DNA of 8,069 nucleotides from Spirochaetaceae bacterium (GTDB taxonomy: Bacteria; Spirochaetota; Spirochaetia; Treponematales; Breznakiellaceae), in NCBI GenBank assembly GCA_031278935.1, contig JAITJK010000044.1:1-8069 (forward strand). Reading direction: 5' to 3'. Under the pieces are notes generated by a model, which was given only the letters and a program-made list of their open reading frames with translations, did not search any database and was not told the DNA's origin. Of this stretch, positions 1 to 6,491 are shown one piece after another; the first letter of the stretch is position 1, and each line of letters begins with the position of its first letter. Made by a program: the position numbers and the translations under genes.

Positions 1-717
1 ATACCCTTGGGCAATACCTATATGCGAAAAGCCTTGGAAAAAGCCTACTCGGTGATGCATACCCTCAATACCTGGGAAGGGGCCGGTTCCTATGAGCCTT
101 GGATTTTGCTGCTCACCGACGGCGAGGAAACCGAGCAGCCGGTAGAGCAAATCAAAGCCACCGTAAACGAACAGGTTCAACAGATGCGGGATGAGGGAAT
201 CGGCATGGGGGTTTCCACGGTCTCCTTCAGTAAAGATGCGGATAGAACCCACATGAACCGCATAGCCGAACTTGGCGGCGGATCCCATCTTTTTATCGAG
301 CAGGAGGACCTACTTCCCTCCACGCCCCGCCTGGCCGTCCTGGTGATTGAGCAAACTGCCTTACAGGATTACCTTACCCAGGTATGGAAAAACACGGAAT
401 TTGATATAACCGTGGTCTTGAAGGAGGGGGTATCCCTGAACGAAGACACGCTGAAGCCCTATAATGGGAAGCTCCCGGCCATACAAGACTGCGAGCTGGT
501 ATATTCTCAGGTAAAACTGGGGGATTTATTGGCCGTGGATGTTTCATTAAGCGAGGAACTAGTGCAGGAGAAAGGGGCGATCCTCTCCCTTTCTATTACC
601 AGCAGAGATAAAAGCTTTTCCCTCTTGGAGAACTATCCTCTCTCGTTGAACCATCCGGTGGTAGCGGAATACAAAAGAACCCTCGTCACCTTTAGCATTA
701 GGGGAGAGAAAAAATGA
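1..717 (+). CDS. VWA-domain protein, C-terminal part (5' end outside window)
   Basis: This is the C-terminal 238 residues of a VWA-type metal-ion-dependent adhesion protein that enters from the left edge. Two parts of the MIDAS metal site are visible: the Thr of LGNTYMRKAL near the edge and the Asp of LLLTDGEE about 35 residues later. The first MIDAS segment (DxSxS) must lie upstream. The VWA fold appears to finish near IAELGGGSHLFIEQEDLL, typical of the last strand and helix. About 130 further residues follow, rich in alternating hydrophobic residues and probably beta-sandwich; I do not recognise them. The in-frame TTG at position 7 is a leucine inside the domain and not a start. The stop overlaps the next start (ATGA at 714-717), so the two genes are translationally coupled. 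VWA domains usually mediate protein-protein contacts; the partner is unknown, though the coupled lipoprotein is a natural candidate. Confidence 0.85.
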   Translation: MPLGNTYMRKALEKAYSVMHTLNTWEGAGSYEPWILLLTDGEETEQPVEQIKATVNEQVQQMRDEGIGMGVSTVSFSKDADRTHMNRIAELGGGSHLFIEQEDLLPSTPRLAVLVIEQTALQDYLTQVWKNTEFDITVVLKEGVSLNEDTLKPYNGKLPAIQDCELVYSQVKLGDLLAVDVSLSEELVQEKGAILSLSITSRDKSFSLLENYPLSLNHPVVAEYKRTLVTFSIRGEKK

Positions 718-1265
718 AAAGCTTATGGGTCCTTCTTACGGTTGCCCTGCTCGCCGGGTGCGCCTCTTCCAAAGCCCTAGAAGATGAAAACACTGAATTA
801 CGGCAAGAAAATAACCGTTTGCAGGAACAGATAAGCAGCCTGGAAGGGCAGAAACAAGAACTACAGAAGCGTATCGAGGAGTTGGAGAAGCGAATCCAGG
901 AGCTTCAAACGCGGATACAGGAGTTGGAACAAGAACTAGCGCGCCTTGAAGCTCAAGGGGGAGGAGATCAGGAAGAGCTTGCACGACTTCAAATGCAGCT
1001 CCAGGAGCGGGATAAGCGGATAGCGGACCTTGAACAAATGATAGCCCGACTGGAACAAGTGATCGCCCGTCTTGAAGTCCAGGTTCGTAAGGGCGATTTT
1101 GACCGGGTACTGTACGCACAAATACTTGAGGATGTATATAAGGAAAAAGTAGCCCTGGAGGCCTGGAATAAGGCCCTGCGAGAAGATCTGGAAGATACCC
1201 TGGAAGAACTGCATGACCAGCGCTTTATGAACAGCAGTTCGAAGGAGGAAGCGCTTCCTCAATAG
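714..1265 (+). CDS. Coiled-coil lipoprotein, 183 aa
   Basis: A small predicted lipoprotein. Residues 1-15 form a signal peptide with Lys2 and a hydrophobic core, ending in the lipobox LAGC, with Cys16 as the lipidation site. Residues 22-78 are a strict heptad coiled coil with Leu at 22, 29, 36, 43, 50, 57, 64, 71 and 78, Asn at 26 and 33, and Ile at 40, 54, 61 and 68. A GGG hinge at 82-84 breaks the register, and a second coil runs from about 89 to 124 (L89, L96, I103, I110, I117, V124). The last 60 residues are acidic and helical with no known domain. The start ATG at 714 overlaps the upstream stop and is preceded by a GGGGAGAG ribosome site at 701-708 inside the VWA gene. This suggests co-production with the VWA protein, probably as an oligomeric periplasmic or surface rod. 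No sequence family is recognised beyond the coil. Confidence 0.85.
   Translation: MKSLWVLLTVALLAGCASSKALEDENTELRQENNRLQEQISSLEGQKQELQKRIEELEKRIQELQTRIQELEQELARLEAQGGGDQEELARLQMQLQERDKRIADLEQMIARLEQVIARLEVQVRKGDFDRVLYAQILEDVYKEKVALEAWNKALREDLEDTLEELHDQRFMNSSSKEEALPQ
1245..1260. repeat. Perfect 16-bp palindrome at the end of the lipoprotein gene
   Basis: GAGGAAGCGCTTCCTC reads identically on both strands and spans the last codons of the lipoprotein gene (E-E-A-L-P). As RNA it could form a 6-bp stem with a GCGC loop just before the stop codon. No T-run follows, so it is not a standard terminator. It could be an operator, an mRNA-end stabiliser, or a chance product of Glu-rich coding. Confidence 0.6.
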
Positions 1266-1286
1266 GCTCCACCGCAGGGGCAAGGG

Positions 1287-1369
1287 GTGTCGTGGTGAGG
1301 AGCGAAGGGACGAAGCTATCCGGCCTGCATCCACTGGGCTGGATTACTGCGCTATGCTTGCCCATACAC
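1287..1369. repeat. Degenerate intergenic palindromic repeat (MITE-like)
   Basis: An imperfect inverted repeat of about 83 bp. The left arm contains GAGGAGCGAAGGGACGAAGC and then TATCCGGCC; the right arm contains GGCTGGATTACTGCGCTATG; the outer ends are GTGT and ACAC. The pairing is broken at several positions. The arms resemble a widespread bacterial intergenic palindrome whose intact form I recall as GCGAGGAGCGAAGCGACGAAG followed by CAATCC on one side, with GGATTGCTTCGC on the other. The differences here look like mutational decay of that element. It fills most of the gap between the lipoprotein gene and the DinB-family gene. The palindrome is seen directly; the family link is from memory. 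Confidence 0.55.
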
Positions 1370-1411
1370 GCTTCTCAATACAGAGGCTTTTCCGGTATAC
1401 TGGAGCCTGAG

Positions 1412-1441
1412 TTGTCGCAACCCACGGCGATGCATTATGTT
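1412..1441 (+). promoter_or_regulatory. Possible sigma70 promoter for the DinB-deoC-thuA-oxidoreductase cluster
   Basis: TTGTCG at 1412-1417 and TATGTT at 1436-1441 are spaced by 18 bp, just upstream of a GAGGAG ribosome site at 1445-1450 and the ATG at 1462. The -10 match is moderate and the leader would be only about 15 nt, so this is a weak candidate. A promoter is expected in this gap because the preceding gene ends almost 200 bp away. Confidence 0.3.
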
Positions 1442-1461
1442 ATAGAGGAGTAATCAATACT

Positions 1462-1992
1462 ATGAAAGAAACCTGTCTCCTGTTTGCCCAGTACCATCAA
1501 GAGGCTAATCAAAAGGTCCTTTCCGTGCTCAGGACCCTTACCCCGGAAGAACGGGAAAAAGCACGAGGAAGTTACTATGGGAGCCTTTCCGCCTTGGCCC
1601 GGCATATCGTCGAAGGGACCCGCTTTTTGCAGGGACTCCTCAAGGGGACTATCGGCCATAAAACCCCCCAGGTTTTCGCCGCCCAAGAAGTCCTTGCCAT
1701 TCCCCAGGATACGGCAGAGGACGCCCAGTGGAACGCCTTGGCTACGGCTTTTGAAACCCTGGATGCGGGGCTCATCCAACTGGTATCCGCCCTTGAGGAG
1801 CCGGATTTCTCTCTTCCCGTGCCTATTCAATGGTATGGGGGAAACCCCGCTACAGTCCCCGTGTATTTTCTCCTGCATCAGCTCATCATGCACGGCGTCC
1901 ATCACCGGGGCCAGATTTCCCAAATCCTGGACGAACTAAAGATAGACAACGATTATTCTGGCATTAACGTGGCCCTGTTACCGCTTCCCTGA
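1462..1992 (+). CDS. DinB/YfiT-fold putative metal-dependent protein
   Basis: A 176-residue protein of the DinB/YfiT four-helix-bundle superfamily. Members bind a divalent metal through three histidines, and several act as thiol-dependent S-transferases; the substrate here cannot be read from sequence. The likely ligands are visible: His48 in LARHIVEG, then His144 and His148 in the signature HGVHHRGQ at 144-151, followed by ISQILDELKI. Length is usual for the family. The start is supported by GAGGAG at 1445-1450, 11 nt before the ATG. The gene opens a tight four-gene cluster, with only 14 nt to deoC. In many bacteria such genes stand beside unrelated metabolic genes, so the operon does not fix its role. 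The name DinB here means the Bacillus damage-inducible family and not DNA polymerase IV. Confidence 0.85.
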   Translation: MKETCLLFAQYHQEANQKVLSVLRTLTPEEREKARGSYYGSLSALARHIVEGTRFLQGLLKGTIGHKTPQVFAAQEVLAIPQDTAEDAQWNALATAFETLDAGLIQLVSALEEPDFSLPVPIQWYGGNPATVPVYFLLHQLIMHGVHHRGQISQILDELKIDNDYSGINVALLPLP

Positions 1993-2006
1993 TTCTAGAG
2001 CATTGT

Positions 2007-2663
2007 ATGACGGATACGGAAATTCTAGGCCATATTGACCATACCCTGCTTAAAGCGGACGCTTCCTGGGAAGCGATCCATAGCCTTTGCACCGAGGCGG
2101 TGCAGTATAAGACCGCTTCGGTATGCATCCCTCCTTCCTACGTTAAGCCAGTTCACGAAGTCTTTGGGACGCAGTTGACCCTTTGTACGGTGGTGGGCTT
2201 TCCCCTGGGCTACAGTGTAGGGGCGGTAAAAGCTGCGGAAACTGCCCAGGCCCTTGCTGATGGAGCCGCAGAAATTGATATGGTGATCCCTATCGGGGAC
2301 GTGAAGAACCGCCGTTTCGACCGGGTCCTGGAGGAAATCACCCTGCTCAAGCGGATTGTAGGGGACCGGATCCTCAAGGTGATTGTGGAGACCTGTTATC
2401 TCACAGAGGATGAGAAGATACGCCTCTGCGACCTGGTTACCCAGGCCCAAGGGGACTACATCAAAACTTCTACGGGATTCGGTACGGCTGGGGCGGCCCT
2501 TGAGGATATTCACCTGTTTAAGAAATATATCGGCCCCCAGGTTAAGATCAAGGCTGCCGGGGGGATCCGGACGCGGGAAGACCTGGAAGTCTTTTTGGCT
2601 GCGGGTTGCGACCGCATCGGTACAAGTTCCGCTGTAGCCTTGTTACGGGGGAGGAGCGCATAA
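2007..2663 (+). CDS. deoC: Deoxyribose-phosphate aldolase
   Basis: DeoC reversibly cleaves 2-deoxy-D-ribose 5-phosphate to glyceraldehyde 3-phosphate and acetaldehyde in the cytoplasm, the last step of deoxynucleoside catabolism. The 218 residues form a TIM barrel with all key residues: DHTLLK at 11-16, VVGFPLG at 62-68, EIDMVIPIG at 89-97 with the proton-relay Asp91, the Schiff-base lysine Lys153 in DYIKTSTGF, and the second active-site lysine Lys182 in IKAAGGIRT. Length matches the short bacterial form (E. coli DeoC is nearer 259). The ribosome site is poor (TAGAG at 1996-2000), so translation may depend on reinitiation after the upstream gene, 14 nt away. The stop TAA overlaps the next ATG by one base. 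None of the usual partners (deoA, deoB, deoD or a nucleoside transporter) is in this window. Confidence 0.96.
   Translation: MTDTEILGHIDHTLLKADASWEAIHSLCTEAVQYKTASVCIPPSYVKPVHEVFGTQLTLCTVVGFPLGYSVGAVKAAETAQALADGAAEIDMVIPIGDVKNRRFDRVLEEITLLKRIVGDRILKVIVETCYLTEDEKIRLCDLVTQAQGDYIKTSTGFGTAGAALEDIHLFKKYIGPQVKIKAAGGIRTREDLEVFLAAGCDRIGTSSAVALLRGRSA
2647..2655 (+). promoter_or_regulatory. Ribosome binding site that sets the ThuA-like start
   Basis: GGGGAGGAG, inside the last codons of deoC, lies 7 nt before the ATG at 2663. It decides that start over the longer open frame beginning at 2606, which would add 19 residues that do not resemble the family and would overlap deoC by almost 60 bases. Confidence 0.75.
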
Positions 2664-3385
2664 TGCGGCAGGCCTTAATTTTATGCGGCGGCTGGGACGG
2701 CCATGAGCCACAGCTCATTAGCCAACGGTTCAAAGGGTTCCTTGAATCCCAGGGCTTTACCGTTACGGTAGCGGCTTCCCTGGAGGTGTTGGAAGATAAA
2801 GAGCGGCTTATGGCCTTAGACCTCTTTATCCCGGTGTGGACCATGGGGCCGGAACTCCCCAAGCCCTATTTTGAGCCCTTGCTGGAGGCCATCGGTTCCG
2901 GGGTGGGCCTAGCCGGTTGTCATGGGGGTATGTGCGACGCCTTCAGGGCCAATGTGGCCTGGCAGTTCTTGACCGGCGGTAACTGGGTGGCCCATCCAGG
3001 CTGCGATGGTACGCCCTACCAGGTGAACATCAAAAGCAGCTCTAACCCCCTCACCGAGGGAATCAGGGATTTTGATGTGGTTTCGGAGCAGTATTACCTG
3101 CACGTGGACCCGGCAAATGAAGTACTGGCTACTACCCGTTTTCCTACGGTTCCCTGGTACCATAGCGCCAACGGTGTGGTGGATATGCCAGTTATCTGGA
3201 CCAAGAAATGGGGGCATGGCCGGGTGTACTATAATTCCCTAGGACACCATAACGATGTGTTTGCCATTCCCGAAGCCTGGGAACTCATGAAACGGGGTCT
3301 CCTCTGGGCTGCGGAGGGTAAAGGGATCGCGGTGGAGCAGGGGCTTCGGGCGGATATATTTAAGAACGAACAAGGGATGTATTAG
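2663..3385 (+). CDS. ThuA-like protein (trehalose-utilisation family)
   Basis: A 240-residue protein of the ThuA family, which has a class I glutamine-amidotransferase-like fold. ThuA acts with ThuB in trehalose and sucrose catabolism in rhizobia, where a keto-disaccharide has been implicated; homologues commonly sit beside Gfo/Idh/MocA oxidoreductases. Visible marks: an opening strand with GGWDGHE at 9-15, the nucleophile-elbow-like segment GCHGGMCDAF at 85-94, SEQYYLHVDP at 141-150, and the C-terminal signature PVIWTKKWGHGR followed by VYYNSLGHH, ending at 196. Start ATG at 2663 shares one base with the deoC stop and has a strong ribosome site. It lies 24 nt before the oxidoreductase gene, arguing for a shared pathway. 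The exact substrate is unknown. Confidence 0.87.
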   Translation: MRQALILCGGWDGHEPQLISQRFKGFLESQGFTVTVAASLEVLEDKERLMALDLFIPVWTMGPELPKPYFEPLLEAIGSGVGLAGCHGGMCDAFRANVAWQFLTGGNWVAHPGCDGTPYQVNIKSSSNPLTEGIRDFDVVSEQYYLHVDPANEVLATTRFPTVPWYHSANGVVDMPVIWTKKWGHGRVYYNSLGHHNDVFAIPEAWELMKRGLLWAAEGKGIAVEQGLRADIFKNEQGMY

Positions 3386-3409
3386 GCGCCAGAAGAAGGG
3401 AGAGAAGCA

Positions 3410-4492
3410 ATGGGGAAAAAGCGTATCGGTGTGATAGGGGCGGGAAAAATCAGCGGGATTTATCTCCAGAATCTTATGGGTATGTTTGGGCAAGAGGTCA
3501 TCCTCACCGGGATAACTGACCTTGTGGAAGAACGGGCAAGGCAGGCCGCTGAGGCGTATCACCTCCACTGTTTCAAGAATGCCCAGGAGCTTATCGCCTG
3601 TGCTGAGGTGGACATCGTCCTCAACCTCACCCAGCCGCAGCATCATTATGCAGTTGCCCTGGCCGCAGTACAGGGAGGGAAACCGGTGTACAACGAAAAG
3701 CCCCTCTGTGTAAGCCGGGAAGAGGCTGCGACCCTCTTAGGGGCTGCCCAGGAACAGCAGGTGCGAGTAGGCTGTGCGCCGGATACCTTTCTTGGCTCCG
3801 GGCTCCAGACCTGCCGCGCCCTCATTGATGAAGGTGCGATAGGTCGCCCCATAGCAGCGGTGGCCTTTATGATGAACCACGGCCATGAGCACTGGCACCC
3901 GGATCCGGCCTTTTACTATAAAACCGGCGGCGGACCGCTTTTTGACATGGGGCCTTATTACTTAACCGCCTTGGTGAACCTTTTAGGCCCCATCGCCCGG
4001 GTTTCCGGTTCCGCACAACAGGGTTTCAAAACCCGGACCATCACCAGTGAACCCTTGAAGGGCGAGACCATCACGGTGGAGGTCCCTACCCATGTGGTGG
4101 GGGTCTTGGATTTTGTTTCCGGCGCCGTGGGAACCATCATCACGAGCTTCGATGTGTATGCTCATTCCTTGCCGTTCATCGAAATCTACGGTACCGCAGG
4201 AGCCCTAAAGGCGCCGGACCCCAATACCTTTGGCGGTCCGGTGATGATCCGCCGGGCTGGAGAAGAGACCTGGTCGGAGGTTCCCCTGCTATCGGGCTTC
4301 CCGGAAAACAGCCGGGGCCTGGGGCTCACCGATATGGCCCAGGCCTTCAGTGAAAACCGGCCCCACCGGGCTTCAGGGGAACTGGCCTTTCATGTGCTAG
4401 AGGTGATGCAGGGTATCCATGAGGCCTCTGCATCGGGCCGGTATTACCTGGTGCAGAGTGTCTGCTCCCGGCCTGAACTCCTAGCTCCATAG
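3410..4492 (+). CDS. Gfo/Idh/MocA-family NAD(P)-dependent oxidoreductase
   Basis: A 360-residue oxidoreductase of the Gfo/Idh/MocA family, which oxidises or reduces hydroxyl groups of sugars, inositols and glycosides using NAD(P). The N-terminal Rossmann fold shows GAGKISG at 10-16, an acidic Asp37 at the end of the second strand that hints at NAD preference, and the family EKP motif at 96-98. The C-terminal alpha/beta domain carries GGGPLFDMGPYY at 173-184, the position of the catalytic Asp/His segment, here Asp179 and Tyr183. The conserved DMGPYY style is seen in other members and does not imply inactivity. A ribosome site (AAGGGAGAG, 3396-3404) precedes the ATG. It is the last gene of the cluster and probably acts with the ThuA-like protein on a shared carbohydrate. 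The substrate cannot be named. Confidence 0.92.
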   Translation: MGKKRIGVIGAGKISGIYLQNLMGMFGQEVILTGITDLVEERARQAAEAYHLHCFKNAQELIACAEVDIVLNLTQPQHHYAVALAAVQGGKPVYNEKPLCVSREEAATLLGAAQEQQVRVGCAPDTFLGSGLQTCRALIDEGAIGRPIAAVAFMMNHGHEHWHPDPAFYYKTGGGPLFDMGPYYLTALVNLLGPIARVSGSAQQGFKTRTITSEPLKGETITVEVPTHVVGVLDFVSGAVGTIITSFDVYAHSLPFIEIYGTAGALKAPDPNTFGGPVMIRRAGEETWSEVPLLSGFPENSRGLGLTDMAQAFSENRPHRASGELAFHVLEVMQGIHEASASGRYYLVQSVCSRPELLAP

Positions 4493-4503
4493 GACTTGTG
4501 GAT

Positions 4504-4532
4504 TTGACTTTATCTCGCATCGAGAGTATGAT
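4504..4532 (+). promoter_or_regulatory. Near-consensus sigma70 promoter of the ribonuclease H gene
   Basis: TTGACT at 4504-4509 and TATGAT at 4527-4532 are separated by an ideal 17 bp, with one mismatch from consensus in each box. Transcription should begin near 4539 and give a leader of about 100 nt before the ATG at 4640. This is the best promoter in the window and separates rnhA from the sugar cluster. Confidence 0.75.
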
Positions 4533-4557
4533 ACCTTTTAGTGCCGTGGTTTAAGCT

Positions 4558-4599
4558 ATGAAATACAGGGGAGCTCCATACAAACGCAAAGAGCTTTGA
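4558..4599 (+). other. 13-codon open frame in the rnhA leader (speculative)
   Basis: Within the predicted leader there is an ATG-to-TGA frame encoding MKYRGAPYKRKEL. It is basic and lacks a clear ribosome site, and its length is well within chance. It is noted because it lies wholly inside a transcribed leader. It holds no run of a single amino acid that would suggest attenuation. Confidence 0.15.
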
Positions 4600-4639
4600 A
4601 GAGAAAATTACACGACCTAAGGGGGAGAAAAGGGAAAGA

Positions 4640-5152
4640 ATGGGGAATCGCTCATTAGTACAGAAAGGACTGAGTATATACACCGACGGAGGCTGCTCCG
4701 GTAATCCTGGGCCGGGAGGTTGGGCCTACGTCATCGTGGAGATCAAATCCACGGCCCGAGGCATTGCCGGGGAGGACAAGACCGGCGTACCCAGTATCAT
4801 CGCCGAAAAATGGGGGGCTGCACGGAATACCACCAATAACCGGATGGAATTAAGCGCCGCCATAGCCGCATTGGAAGCCTTGTCCAGTTTAAACATACGC
4901 GCGCGACCTATCACGATCTACACCGATTCCCAATATGTACACCAGGGCATCAGCGTATGGATTCACGGGTGGAAAAAGAACGGCTGGCGGACTAGCGAAA
5001 AGAAACCCGTAAAAAACAAGGAACTCTGGGAACGGCTGGATAAACTGACGGAAGATTTTTCCCTTACTTGGGAATGGATTAAAGGCCATGCGGGTAATGA
5101 ATTCAACGAGCGCTGTGATCGGATGACCCAAAGAGCCATAGCCTCATTATAA
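4640..5152 (+). CDS. rnhA: Ribonuclease HI
   Basis: RNase HI cuts the RNA strand of RNA-DNA hybrids in R-loops and replication primers. The 170 residues hold the full active site: Asp16 in YTDGGCSGNPGPGGW, Glu70 in NNRMELSAA, Asp96 in YTDSQYV, Asp160, and the flexible-loop His150 in WIKGHAGNEFNERCD. The basic protrusion (handle) for hybrid binding is present at about 107-130 (WIHGWKKNGWR and a Lys-rich stretch). Compared with the E. coli enzyme, there are about 16 extra residues between the first Asp and the Glu (spacing 54 instead of 38), falling in the loop around 36-57. The start is supported by AGGGA at 4631-4635 and GGGGGAG at 4621-4626. It has its own promoter and is followed by hairpins, so it is probably monocistronic. 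Confidence 0.96.
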   Translation: MGNRSLVQKGLSIYTDGGCSGNPGPGGWAYVIVEIKSTARGIAGEDKTGVPSIIAEKWGAARNTTNNRMELSAAIAALEALSSLNIRARPITIYTDSQYVHQGISVWIHGWKKNGWRTSEKKPVKNKELWERLDKLTEDFSLTWEWIKGHAGNEFNERCDRMTQRAIASL

Positions 5153-5154
5153 CC

Positions 5155-5217
5155 GGGCCGCCCCGCTTGTATGGGGGGGCGTAAGCCTTCTTAAAAAGGC
5201 GCGGCTCCTCTTGTTTA
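5155..5217 (+). terminator. Possible terminator after rnhA
   Basis: GGGCCGC (5155-5161) can pair with GCGGCTC (5201-5207), with one G-T pair, followed by the pyrimidine-rich CTCTTGTTT. Inside, smaller competing hairpins are possible: CGCCCC (5159-5164) with GGGGCG (5176-5181), and GCCTT with AAGGC around 5185-5200. The T-run is interrupted, so it is an imperfect rho-independent terminator. The remaining spacer to 5306 is pyrimidine-rich then AT-rich. It shows no Trp-codon leader peptide, no T-box and only a poor promoter match (TATACA at 5265-5270, with no good -35). Confidence 0.45.
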
Positions 5218-5286
5218 TCGCCTATCCCTTCCCCATTCCCGCTATTTCTTATATCCTTAATATCTATACATAAAGGAACATTGGAA

Positions 5287-5310
5287 ATGATACATGGAGG
5301 AACCCTATGA
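5287..5310 (+). other. 7-codon open frame ending on the trpB start (speculative)
   Basis: ATG at 5287 opens MIHGGTL, whose TGA (5308-5310) overlaps the trpB ATG. AAAGGAA at 5272-5278 is suitably placed as its ribosome site. It reads through the trpB ribosome site GGAGG (5296-5300), so its translation could couple to or interfere with trpB initiation. It has no Trp codons. Chance occurrence is quite possible. Confidence 0.2.
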
Positions 5311-6491
5311 AGTTAAATCGGTTCGGGGACTATGGGGGGCAGTATATCCCGGAAACCCTGATGAACGAGATACACCGCCTGGAAAAGGCCTATGCCTTTT
5401 TTAAGGAAGATCCCGTTTTTAAGGGGGAACTAGACGCCTTACTTAAAGATTATTGCGGAAGGCCCTCCCATTTATATTACGCGGAAAAGATGACCCGGGA
5501 CTTAGGGGGCGCTAAGGTATACCTGAAACGAGAGGATATGAACCATACTGGGTCGCATAAGATCAACAACGCCTTGGGCCAGGCTCTGTTGGCCCAAAAA
5601 ATGGGTAAGACCAGGCTCATCGCGGAAACTGGGGCAGGCCAGCACGGGGTTGCCACGGCTACCGCCGCCGCGCTCTTAGACCTAAGCTGCGAGGTCTTTA
5701 TGGGTGAAGAAGATATGGAGCGCCAGAGCCTCAACGTCTACCGAATGCGGCTCTTGGGCGCTCAGGTCCACCCAGTAAAGACCGGTACCCGTGTTTTGAA
5801 GGATGCAGTGAATGAGACCATGCGGGATTGGGTGAGCCGGGTGGAAGATACCCATTATGTGCTCGGTTCAGTGATGGGGCCCCATCCCTTTCCTACAATG
5901 GTTCGGGATTTTCAGCGGATCATCGGCAAGGAAGCTCGGCAGCAGATACTGGAAAAAGAAGGCGCTCTCCCCCAGGCGGTGATTGCCTGCGTGGGTGGGG
6001 GCAGTAACGCCATGGGCCTCTTCTATGATTTCATTCCCGACATGACGGTGAAGCTCATCGGCTGCGAGGCTGCGGGGAAGGGCCTCGATACGGACCAGCA
6101 TGCGGCGACCTTAAGCCGAGGGCGGGTGGGGATTTTCCACGGGATGAAGTCCTATTTCTGCCAGGACGCGGAGGGGCAGATTGCGCCGGTGTACTCGATT
6201 TCCGCAGGGCTCGATTACCCGGGTATAGGGCCGGAACACGCCTATCTACACGACACAGGCCGAGCGGACTATGTGCCGGTTACGGACGAAGAAGCGGTAG
6301 CGGCTTTTGAGTACCTGGCTGCTATGGAAGGAATTATACCGGCTATTGAAAGCGCTCATGCCCTAGCCCATGCCTGCAAACTGGCGCCTACTATGGATAA
6401 AGCGGGGAATGTCATCATCGGTCTTTCCGGGCGAGGGGATAAGGACGTGGCCGCCATTGGCCGGTATCGGGGGATTTCGATTTATGAGTAG
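5307..6491 (+). CDS. trpB: Tryptophan synthase beta subunit
   Basis: TrpB joins indole and L-serine to make L-tryptophan using pyridoxal phosphate, as the beta part of the alpha2-beta2 cytoplasmic complex. The 394 residues match the usual TrpB1 length. The N-terminus begins with the conserved FGDYGGQYIPETL. Lys85 in HTGSHKINN is the cofactor lysine. Glu107 in AETGAGQHG is the catalytic acid. GGGSNAMG at 230-237 holds the cofactor phosphate. The C-terminal IGLSGRGDKD is typical. Residues GAGQHG and LGSVMGPHPFP mark the TrpA-dependent TrpB1 class and not TrpB2. The start is fixed by GGAGG at 5296-5300, six bases before the ATG. The gene overlaps trpA by 8 bases, fitting one-to-one production of the subunits. 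The other trp genes are not in this window. Confidence 0.98.
   Translation: MKLNRFGDYGGQYIPETLMNEIHRLEKAYAFFKEDPVFKGELDALLKDYCGRPSHLYYAEKMTRDLGGAKVYLKREDMNHTGSHKINNALGQALLAQKMGKTRLIAETGAGQHGVATATAAALLDLSCEVFMGEEDMERQSLNVYRMRLLGAQVHPVKTGTRVLKDAVNETMRDWVSRVEDTHYVLGSVMGPHPFPTMVRDFQRIIGKEARQQILEKEGALPQAVIACVGGGSNAMGLFYDFIPDMTVKLIGCEAAGKGLDTDQHAATLSRGRVGIFHGMKSYFCQDAEGQIAPVYSISAGLDYPGIGPEHAYLHDTGRADYVPVTDEEAVAAFEYLAAMEGIIPAIESAHALAHACKLAPTMDKAGNVIIGLSGRGDKDVAAIGRYRGISIYE

Noticed and set aside
936..1334. Long minus-strand open frame opposite the lipoprotein gene
   Set aside because: It is antisense to a convincing lipoprotein with a signal peptide and heptads; its translation has no recognisable domain.
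1435..1923. 162-residue minus-strand open frame opposite the DinB-family gene
   Set aside because: The plus-strand gene has the metal-ligand motif and a ribosome site; the reverse frame is a shadow of it.
2025..2513. 162-residue minus-strand open frame opposite deoC
   Set aside because: DeoC is complete with all catalytic residues, so the reverse frame is a by-product of its codon use.
2606..2662. Upstream start for the ThuA-like gene
   Set aside because: It would overlap deoC by almost 60 bases and add residues outside the family; ATG at 2663 has a strong ribosome site.
5153..5306. Tryptophan attenuator or T-box before trpB
   Set aside because: No leader peptide with Trp codons and no T-box-like conserved bulge could be seen.
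6370..6483. Upstream start for trpA
   Set aside because: The added 38 residues are trpB read in another frame; TrpA homology begins right after the ATG at 6484.
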